Assembly: GCA_902778985.1 (NCBI GenBank)
Contig: CACYZS010000021.1
Span: 1 to 19,110, forward strand
DNA length: 19,110 nt
Reading direction: 5' to 3'
Origin: an uncultured Ruminococcus sp.
Lineage (GTDB): Bacteria > Bacillota > Clostridia > Oscillospirales > CAG-272
Positions 13,418-19,110 of this stretch are shown in pieces (positions within the stretch are counted from its first letter, which is position 1; each line of letters starts with the position of its first letter). The position numbers were made by a program, and so were the translations under genes. The notes under the pieces were generated by a model. The model did no database searches. It saw nothing but the letters and a program-made list of their open reading frames with translations, and was not told where the DNA came from.

Positions 13418-14860
13418 TCAATCCACCCGGTTGACTGCAACGGCTGTTACAAGCCCGTCGGCGCCGGGGACCACGTTCACCAGAACGTACTTCCGGTTGT
13501 CCTCGGGATCGGTGAAGACGTTTGCCGTGACGTCCTTGCCGTTCAGTTTGTATTTGACCGAATTCCACGCATCGGGGACGCGCGATTTGACGGTCAGGGG
13601 GTAGTTGAAGACGTCTTCGTCCATGTAGTGACCGTCGGCGGTCGTGCGGTCGATCTTGAGACCGACATAGAGGACGCCGTTGTCCATGCGGCGGAAGGCG
13701 GTGGCGTTCTGGCGTTCGCGGATGTACTTGGTCGCCTCGCCGAAGGTCGCCGCCCAGAGTTCGCCCGACTGAATGTAGGGAGAGGCGTGCTTGAAGAACG
13801 CTTCGGCGTTGCTCTTCGACAGTTTGTAGAGGTCGCCGCTATTGTTCGGATCAGCGCTGTCTACGATCTGGTGCGCCAGAATGATCAGCCAACCGCGGTT
13901 CTTGACCGCGTCGTCGATCCAGGCGAGCCGCTGCGCGGAAGTCTGCGACGTGTTGGTGTAGAACCACTGGACCATCAGACTGTACCATCCGCCGTTTTGA
14001 TCGTCAATCGTGGGATCGAGCGACTGAAGCCCGGTCGCGCCGTTGCGGTTGGCGAAGTAGGTCTTTTGGATCAGGGCGTTCGATCCGCCGTCGTTGACCT
14101 GGACCGGGCTGCCGTTCTTGTAAACCACGTTGCCGTTGGCGTCGGTCTTGTAACTGAAATTCCGGACTGCGCAGTACGGGGTGGCGTAGCAGAGGATATC
14201 GTTCTTGGGGAAATAACCATCCAGGGCGGTCTTCGAGTTGACGACCTCGTTTTGGTAGAGTGCCTGCGTCCCTTCGATCGTGTCCTTGGTGTGCGACATA
14301 CTGTGGCACTGAGGATCGAGCGTTCCGGCGGCGAAGATCGTCCGCCAGTCGTTCACCCTGCTCTTGAAGGAGTCTCTGCCCGCGATGATCATGCACGAAC
14401 CCTTCAGCCCGTACTGCTTGTTCTTCTGGTTCACCCATGCCGCGGTGTTGTAGTCGCCGTCGTCGTAGGTCATGGTCAGGGCAGCCTTCGCGCCGTCCTT
14501 CGCCGGCGTGATCGTGGCGGCGCTCCCGAACCACGCGGTGTAGGTCGTATCTTCAGTCACGGCAACGATCTCCTTGTCCCACCCGAAAAACTTGTTGGCG
14601 ACGTCTTCTTCTTCCAGCGGATCGACCGGGCAAACGGGAATCTCTCCCAACTCGGCGTTGACCTTGTAGGCGGTCCCTTTGACCACGAAGGTCACGACGT
14701 AGGTTCTCGTCGTGTCGGCGATCGCGGTCGTCTGCGCACCCGTCGTGCCGCTCGCGTCCTCCGTCGTTTCCGCCCCGTTTTCGCCGTCGCACGACGCGAG
14801 CAGAAGAAGGCAGGGAAGGATCAAGAGAAGGCAAAACGCCAGAACAATTCTTTTCTTCAT
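13418..14860 (-). CDS. Lipoprotein with InlB-like repeat and divergent polysaccharide deacetylase domain (paralogue A)
   Basis: A 480-residue predicted surface lipoprotein. The signal peptide ends in lipobox LLASC, giving lipid-modified Cys24, followed by a Thr-rich linker. One InlB/Listeria-Bacteroides-type repeat (about 53-110, with GWDKEIVAVTEDTTYTAWF) precedes a CE4/NodB-like core. That core has TYDDG (131-135) in place of the usual TFDDG and HSMSH (186-190) as the histidine pair of the metal site. A late IILAHQIVD segment may be the fifth CE4 motif. After WAATFGEATKYIRERQ comes a C-terminal beta-rich domain (about 395-480, FNYPLTVK to VVPGADG). A role in deacetylating or binding cell-surface or dietary glycans is inferred; no substrate can be named. 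It has its own promoter (14887-14915) and an AAAGGGG ribosome binding site. Confidence 0.8.
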   Translation of the reverse strand: MKKRIVLAFCLLLILPCLLLLASCDGENGAETTEDASGTTGAQTTAIADTTRTYVVTFVVKGTAYKVNAELGEIPVCPVDPLEEEDVANKFFGWDKEIVAVTEDTTYTAWFGSAATITPAKDGAKAALTMTYDDGDYNTAAWVNQKNKQYGLKGSCMIIAGRDSFKSRVNDWRTIFAAGTLDPQCHSMSHTKDTIEGTQALYQNEVVNSKTALDGYFPKNDILCYATPYCAVRNFSYKTDANGNVVYKNGSPVQVNDGGSNALIQKTYFANRNGATGLQSLDPTIDDQNGGWYSLMVQWFYTNTSQTSAQRLAWIDDAVKNRGWLIILAHQIVDSADPNNSGDLYKLSKSNAEAFFKHASPYIQSGELWAATFGEATKYIRERQNATAFRRMDNGVLYVGLKIDRTTADGHYMDEDVFNYPLTVKSRVPDAWNSVKYKLNGKDVTANVFTDPEDNRKYVLVNVVPGADGLVTAVAVNRVD

Positions 14861-14886
14861 AAGAGCAACCCCTTTCTATCGACACC

Positions 14887-14915
14887 ATTATAGCGCAAAA
14901 AGCGAAAAAAAGCAA
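14887..14915 (-). promoter_or_regulatory. Promoter of lipoprotein paralogue A
   Basis: On the minus strand TTGCTT (14915-14910), a 17-bp spacer and a perfect TATAAT (14892-14887). It lies about 25 bp upstream of the ATG, so the leader is short. The -35 box matches only in its first half. It shows that paralogue A can be transcribed apart from B and C. Confidence 0.75.
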
Positions 14916-14920
14916 TCCCG

Positions 14921-14951
14921 GAAAGAAAAGATTCGTCCGCAGTTGCAGACG
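14921..14951 (-). terminator. Terminator of lipoprotein paralogue B
   Basis: On the minus strand CGTCTGC-AACT-GCGGACG (14951-14934) forms a 7-bp stem with one G-U pair, followed by a T-rich run, AATCTTTTCTTTC (14933-14921). It lies 39 bp beyond the paralogue B stop codon and just upstream of the paralogue A promoter. Confidence 0.6.
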
Positions 14952-14990
14952 GATCGTCTTCCGTTCGATTATCCGGTCGGCACAGAGGCG

Positions 14991-16817
14991 TCAATTCACG
15001 CGTGTCACGCGCACCGTGGTAATCGCGCCGTCTCCGCCGGGGACGATATTCACCAGTACGTATTTCTGGTTGTTTGCGGGATCGGTCTGGACGTTTGCCG
15101 TGACGGTCTTTCCGTTCAGTTCGTAGGACGCGGAGTTCCAACCCGCGGGGACCTGCGCCTTGACGGTCAGGGGGTAGTTGAAGGTCTTCTCGTCAAGCGG
15201 CTTGCCGTCCGGGGTCGTGCGGTCGAGTTTGAGACCGACGTAGAGGACGCCGTTCTCCATGTGGCGGTACGCGGTCGCGCTCTGCTTTTCACGAAGGTAT
15301 CTGGTCGCGTCGCCTAAGGTCGCGCACCAGAGATCGCCGCTTTTCACGTAGTTCCCGGCGTGAGCGAAGAACTGATCGGCAAGTTCGGTCGAGATGTCCT
15401 GGCTGCTGCTGTCGGTCCCGCTCGCGCCCTCTCCGATGATGGTGTGACACATCACGATCAGCCAGCCGCCGTTTCTTACCGTATCGTCGAGCCAGGTGAT
15501 CCCGTTGGTCGAGTTGTTTTTCCACCACTCGCGGAACCATTGGATCTTCAGGTTGTACCAACTGCCCTCCTCGATGCCGAAGGTGGGATCAAGCGACTGG
15601 ATCCCGTACTTTCCTTGGCGGATGGCGTAATAGGTGTCGCTCGCGACCTTCTGCGCGCCGCCGTCGTTGACGGGTTGGGACAGGATCGCGTTGCCGTTGG
15701 CGTCAAAAGCAAAACTGGCGGTCGAGAGGGTGTTGTCCCCCGGCGCGAAGCAGATGATCTCGTGACCGGGGAAGAGTTCCTCGAGCCGCGCCTTCGAGTC
15801 GATCAACTCGTATTTGTATTTCGGTTGGATGTTGTGCGCCTTCTTGGCGTCTTCCTGATAGTGACGGCTCCAGTCGGCGGGCATGGTCTCGTGGGTCATA
15901 CTGTGGCACTCGGGCTCGAGCGTCCCTTGTGCGAAGAGCCCCTTCCACTTCGCGAGGTTGTCGGTCAGGTTCGATTTCCCCGCGACCAGCATACACGAAC
16001 CGTTCAGCCCGTATTTTTTGTTTTCCTTGTTGACCCAGACCGCGGTCTCGTAGAACCCGTCGTCGTAGGTCATGGTGAGCATACCCTTCGCCCCGTCCTT
16101 GACCGGCGTGACCTCGGCGGCTGTGCCGTACCACGCGGTATAGGTCGCGTCGTCCGACGCCGGGACGATCTTCTTGTCCCACCCGACGAAACTGCCGTCC
16201 CGGTTGTTTTGCGACGCGGGATCGACGGGGCAGGCGGGCATGGTGTTGTAGGCGGCGGTGACCGTGTGGGCGGTCCCCTTGACGTTGAACGTGATCGTGT
16301 AGGTCCGCGTCGCGTAGGAGTAGACGGGGTTGTAAACCTTCACTTTTTTGCCCTCCATGTTTTCGGCGGTCGGGGCGACCAGTTCGGGACTCCAACCGGT
16401 GAAGGTGCCCACTTTGCCCGTTTTGGTCAGGTCGGTTTCGTATCCCGCCGGCGGCGTCGGCGTCTCGCCTTCGTGGACGTCGACGGAGACGATCCCGCCC
16501 GGCATATTGAAGCGGATGCTGTAGACCGTCAGCCCGTATTCCGCGACCGTCGCGGTATAGGTGACGTTTTCGGTCGCCGGGGCAAATTCCTTGTCCCAAC
16601 CGGTGATCGTATAGTAATGCTCGTCGGTCTCCCAACTCGTCTCGCCGGGATATTCCGGGATCTCCCCCGCGGGGACGGTCACCTTGGTCACGTTTCCGTT
16701 GACCGAGAATTTGACGGTGTAGCCCGCCCCATCCCCGTCCGTGCCGCAGGCGGAGAACAGGAGCAGGCAGGGAAGGATCAGAGCAAACGCGAGAAGAGAG
16801 CAAAGCAAACGTTTCAC
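14991..16817 (-). CDS. Lipoprotein with three InlB-like repeats and divergent polysaccharide deacetylase domain (paralogue B)
   Basis: A 608-residue surface lipoprotein, the longest of the array. The lipobox FSAC gives Cys24. Three consecutive InlB/Listeria-Bacteroides-type repeats follow at about 33-95, 96-168 and 170-231, each carrying a GWxxE/K core (TGWDKEF, TGWSPEL, VGWDKKI); paralogues A and C have one. The extra repeats account for most of the added length. The CE4-like core has TYDDG (250-254) and HSMTH (305-309), with IVMCHTIIGEG near its end. The C-terminal domain ends in NQKYVLVNIVPGGDG. The start is GTG 16817, with AAGGAG upstream on the minus strand. It begins 47 bp after paralogue C with no promoter between, so C and B are probably one transcript. 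The repeats may project the enzyme from the cell or bind a partner; this is inference. Confidence 0.8.
   Translation of the reverse strand: MKRLLCSLLAFALILPCLLLFSACGTDGDGAGYTVKFSVNGNVTKVTVPAGEIPEYPGETSWETDEHYYTITGWDKEFAPATENVTYTATVAEYGLTVYSIRFNMPGGIVSVDVHEGETPTPPAGYETDLTKTGKVGTFTGWSPELVAPTAENMEGKKVKVYNPVYSYATRTYTITFNVKGTAHTVTAAYNTMPACPVDPASQNNRDGSFVGWDKKIVPASDDATYTAWYGTAAEVTPVKDGAKGMLTMTYDDGFYETAVWVNKENKKYGLNGSCMLVAGKSNLTDNLAKWKGLFAQGTLEPECHSMTHETMPADWSRHYQEDAKKAHNIQPKYKYELIDSKARLEELFPGHEIICFAPGDNTLSTASFAFDANGNAILSQPVNDGGAQKVASDTYYAIRQGKYGIQSLDPTFGIEEGSWYNLKIQWFREWWKNNSTNGITWLDDTVRNGGWLIVMCHTIIGEGASGTDSSSQDISTELADQFFAHAGNYVKSGDLWCATLGDATRYLREKQSATAYRHMENGVLYVGLKLDRTTPDGKPLDEKTFNYPLTVKAQVPAGWNSASYELNGKTVTANVQTDPANNQKYVLVNIVPGGDGAITTVRVTRVN
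15092..15152. repeat. 61-bp exact repeat, copy 1 (in paralogue B)
   Basis: Identical base for base to 18534-18594 in paralogue D, same orientation. It encodes the start of the C-terminal domain (PAGWNSASYELNGKTVTAN). Paralogues A and C differ at many positions here, so the identity points to recent duplication or gene conversion between B and D. Confidence 0.9.
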
Positions 16818-16864
16818 GGCGGAAAACTCCTTCCGATTGTGGTTTTAAGAAAGCGGGCGGTCTT

Positions 16865-18298
16865 TCAGTTCGCGGGAGCGACCGAGACCAGGGTCTTCGC
16901 CCCGTCGGCGCCGGGGACCACGTTCACCATCGCGTAGGTCACGCCGTCGCGGGCGTAGACGGGCGCGGTCTCGCGCTTCCCGTTCAGGCGGTAGGTGACG
17001 GCGCGCCAGTCGGCGGGGACGCGCACCTCGACGGTCAGGGGGTAGTTGAAGACGTTTTCGTCCAGGTATTTGCCGTCGGAACAGGTTCGGTTGATCTGCA
17101 TTTCGACGTAGATCCGATCCGCGTCGTAGTACTCTTTGACGGTGGCGTTCTGGCGCTCGCGCAGGTACTTGGTCGCCTCTCCGAAGGTCGCCGACCAGAG
17201 GTCGCCGCTCTCGACGTACGCCCCGGCGTAGGCAAAGAGTTTGTCGGCGTCGCCCTCGCTTATTTCAAGCGGCGAGGTGCCCTTGGCGTTCGGACCGTCG
17301 ATCCCGTGGCACATCACGATCAGCCAGCCGCGTTCCGCGATCGCCTGGTCGATCCAACGCTTGGAAACGCTCAGTTTTTCCGCCTCGTCAAACGAGGAGA
17401 AGCCCTGCATTTTGAGGTTGTACCAACTGCCCGCTTCCGGTCCGAACGTGGGATCGAGCGGCTGGATGCCGCGGGAACCCTGCCGGATCGCGAAGTAGGT
17501 CTCTTTCGCGACCTTCTCCGCACCGCCGTCTTGGATCGGGCGGGAGAGATCCGCCTCTCCGTTCGTCCCCACCGCGTAACTGTAGGTCGAGAGCGTGTTG
17601 CTCGCCGGGGCAAAACAGAGGACGTCGCTACCCGGGAAGTATTCTCTTAAACGCGTTTGCGCGTCGACCAGTTCGGTTTGGTACTTCGGCTGCGTGTTGT
17701 AGATCTTGTTGGTCTCGAACTTGCTTGTCCCCTCGGCGGGGAGCGTGTCGTGGTTCATACTGTGGCTCTCGGGTTCGAGCGTCCCGTCGGCGAAGAGCGT
17801 GGTCCAACCCGAAAGGTTGTTCGTGACCCTCGTCCACCCGGCGATCAGCATACACGAACCCTTCAGTCCGTATTTCTTGTTTTCTTCGTTCACCCATTTC
17901 GCGGTGTCGAACTGGGCGTCGTCGTAGGTCATGGTGAAGATGCCCTTCGCCCCGTTCCTGGCGGCGAGGATCTCGGCGCCGCTCGCGTAGGTCGCGGTGT
18001 AGGTCGTATCTTCGGTCACGGCAACGATCTCCTTATCCCATCCGGTGAACCGGACGGTGTAATCTTCGGCGGCGGCTTCGACGGGATCGACGGGGCACGC
18101 GGGAACGCTCCCGGGCTCGGCTTTCACCCTGCACTGCTTTTTCCCGACGAGGAAGGTCACGGTGTACCCCCCGGGCTCGGTCGTCGCGGCGGCGGTCTTG
18201 GTCGTCGCGTCGCTCGCGTCCCCGTCCCCGCCGCAGGACGCGAACAGAAACAGGAAGGGAAGCACCAGACACAGCGTCAGCGCGATGCTTTTTTTCAC
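16865..18298 (-). CDS. Lipoprotein with InlB-like repeat and divergent polysaccharide deacetylase domain (paralogue C)
   Basis: A 477-residue surface lipoprotein. The lipobox LFASC gives Cys22, and an Ala/Thr-rich linker follows. One InlB-type repeat (about 44-105, TGWDKEIVAVTEDTTYTATY) leads into the CE4-like core. Its first motif is TYDDA (124-128), where glycine of the usual DDG is replaced by alanine, so activity may differ from A and B; the HSMNH pair (179-183) is intact. CFAPASNTLS and IVMCHGIDG align with the same places in B. The C-terminal domain is the most divergent of the four, with the KYVLVN strand replaced by TYAMVN. The start is GTG 18298 preceded by AGGAAGGGGGAG. A strong promoter lies upstream, and B follows after 47 bp. 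Confidence 0.8.
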   Translation of the reverse strand: MKKSIALTLCLVLPFLFLFASCGGDGDASDATTKTAAATTEPGGYTVTFLVGKKQCRVKAEPGSVPACPVDPVEAAAEDYTVRFTGWDKEIVAVTEDTTYTATYASGAEILAARNGAKGIFTMTYDDAQFDTAKWVNEENKKYGLKGSCMLIAGWTRVTNNLSGWTTLFADGTLEPESHSMNHDTLPAEGTSKFETNKIYNTQPKYQTELVDAQTRLREYFPGSDVLCFAPASNTLSTYSYAVGTNGEADLSRPIQDGGAEKVAKETYFAIRQGSRGIQPLDPTFGPEAGSWYNLKMQGFSSFDEAEKLSVSKRWIDQAIAERGWLIVMCHGIDGPNAKGTSPLEISEGDADKLFAYAGAYVESGDLWSATFGEATKYLRERQNATVKEYYDADRIYVEMQINRTCSDGKYLDENVFNYPLTVEVRVPADWRAVTYRLNGKRETAPVYARDGVTYAMVNVVPGADGAKTLVSVAPAN

Positions 18299-18343
18299 GG
18301 GCTCCCCCCTTCCTGCAAAAACAGCGTTTCTTTACACTATTTA

Positions 18344-18372
18344 ATTATACCATTTTTCGCTTTTCCGTTCAA
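18344..18372 (-). promoter_or_regulatory. Extended -10 promoter of the C-B lipoprotein pair
   Basis: On the minus strand TTGAAC (18372-18367), a 17-bp spacer containing a TG one base before the -10, and a perfect TATAAT (18349-18344). The predicted leader before the GTG at 18298 is about 40 nt. No clear terminator for the upstream paralogue D was found; CCCC-GAGA-GGGG at 18409-18420 has no T-run, so some read-through from D is possible. Confidence 0.82.
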
Positions 18373-18432
18373 TGCGCGATTTTATCCAGTTATTTGCTTT
18401 CGATTGCTCCCCGAGAGGGGTGCGTCCGTGCG

Positions 18433-19110
18433 TCAATTCACGCGGGTAACGGTGACCGTCGAGACTGCGCCGTCCCCGCCGGGGACGACATTTACCAGCA
18501 CGTATTTCTGGTTGTTTACGGGATCGGTAAAGGCGTTTGCCGTGACGGTCTTTCCGTTCAGTTCGTAGGACGCGGAGTTCCAACCCGCGGGGACGCGCGC
18601 CTTGATCGTCAGGGGATAGTTGAAGATGCTTTCGTCAAGCGGCTTGCCGTCGGGGGTCGTGCGGTCGATCTTGAGACCGAGGGTAAGCACGCCGTTCTCC
18701 ATGTGGCGGTACGCGGTCGCGCTCTGACGCTCGCGGATGTACTTGGTCGCCTCAACGAAGGTCGCCGCCCAGAGTTCGCCCGATTGAATGTAGGTCGAGG
18801 CGTGCTTGTAGAACGCTTCGCCCTCCGCTTCGGTGATGCTGAGGTCGTCGTCGGCAGTGCCGAGGAAATCGTGCCCGAGGATCAGGAGCCAGCCGCCCTT
18901 TTGGACGGCGTTGTCGATCCAACCGGCTCTCTCCGCTACGGTCTGACCGCGCGTGTTATTGTTATAGAACCACTGCACCATCAGGTTGTACCAGCCGCCC
19001 GCCTCTTCGGTGCAGCCGGGATCGAGCGTGTTCAGGCCGAGCGTGCCGTTGCGGACCGCGTAGTAGGTCTCCCGCGCTATCTTTTTCGAGCCACCGTCGT
19101 AGATCTTCTT
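18433..19110 (-). CDS. Polysaccharide deacetylase-like lipoprotein, C-terminal part only (paralogue D)
   Basis: The last 225 residues of a fourth paralogue; the reading frame stays open to the window edge, so the N-terminal part, including lipobox, repeats and metal-site motifs, lies outside. The visible part begins at KKIYDGGSKKIARETYYAV, aligns with VNDGGAQKVASDTYYAI of B, and continues with LDPGCTEEAGGWYNLMVQWF. LLILGHDFLG is the likely fifth CE4 motif and retains a His-Asp pair that A, B and C lack. YIQSGELWAATFVEATKYIRERQ is nearly that of A, whereas everything after SATAYRHMENGV is nearly that of B, so the gene is a mosaic. The internal Met at 18981 is not the start, because homology continues upstream without a break. 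Confidence 0.8.
   Translation of the reverse strand, partial: KKIYDGGSKKIARETYYAVRNGTLGLNTLDPGCTEEAGGWYNLMVQWFYNNNTRGQTVAERAGWIDNAVQKGGWLLILGHDFLGTADDDLSITEAEGEAFYKHASTYIQSGELWAATFVEATKYIRERQSATAYRHMENGVLTLGLKIDRTTPDGKPLDESIFNYPLTIKARVPAGWNSASYELNGKTVTANAFTDPVNNQKYVLVNVVPGGDGAVSTVTVTRVN
18534..18594. repeat. 61-bp exact repeat, copy 2 (in paralogue D)
   Basis: Direct copy of 15092-15152, about 3.44 kb away. The flanking sequence is also close to that of paralogue B but with scattered differences, so this is the best-preserved core of a longer similar tract (about 18433-18726). Confidence 0.9.

Noticed and set aside
13097..13568. Two minus-strand frames of 103 and 110 codons in and beside the inverted-repeat element
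   Set aside because: They run through the inverted repeats and both terminator stems and, for one, into the 3' end of paralogue A. No family resemblance and no credible start signals.
13394..18568. Long plus-strand frames (about 300-525 codons) opposite the lipoproteins
   Set aside because: They mirror the codon bias of the minus-strand genes and lack recognisable motifs. The minus-strand frames have lipoboxes, ribosome binding sites and paralogy to one another.

Overview
The window reads as chromosomal DNA of a GC-rich member of the Bacillota, most likely an uncultured Clostridia-type bacterium. The Gram-positive gene order rimP-nusA-ylxR-ylxQ-infB, a short NusA without C-terminal repeats, a type II pantothenate kinase, purine-rich Shine-Dalgarno sites and lipobox lipoproteins all point that way. 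The genus cannot be read from the sequence. No tRNA, rRNA, CRISPR array, transposase or phage gene was seen.

Layout. (1) 1-309, minus: 5' part of an alanine/glycine:sodium symporter. (2) 401-3620, plus: a consensus promoter with a leader hairpin, then a long-chain acyl-CoA synthetase-like AMP ligase, a type II pantothenate kinase and a two-CBS-domain protein. (3) 3644-11715, plus: an extended -10 promoter and a terminator-like leader hairpin, then rimP, nusA, ylxR (rnpM), ylxQ, infB, an RsuA-type pseudouridine synthase and tex, closely packed. The usual rbfA is absent after infB. (4) 11805-13080, plus: one strong and one possible promoter, then an MsmK/UgpC-type sugar ABC transporter ATPase. 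(5) 13081-13417: a gene-free stretch with a perfect 33-bp inverted repeat enclosing a second hairpin, followed by a bidirectional terminator. (6) 13418-19110, minus: four tandem paralogous lipoproteins, the last cut by the window edge. Each of the three complete copies has a lipobox, one or three InlB/Listeria-Bacteroides-type repeats, a divergent polysaccharide deacetylase (CE4/NodB-like) core with an Asp-Asp and HSxxH metal site, and a conserved C-terminal beta-rich domain.

How it fits together. Regions 2 and 3 are housekeeping: acyl activation with CoA supply, then ribosome maturation, transcription elongation and translation initiation. Regions 4 and 6 suggest a carbohydrate lifestyle: a shared ATPase for oligosaccharide importers beside a cell-surface array of putative glycan-modifying lipoproteins. 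The array is the most distinctive part of the window. Its copies are mosaic at the nucleotide level, which suggests recombination or gene conversion, and no described system known to me matches it exactly. The inverted-repeat element at 13087-13318 is the second item worth follow-up.
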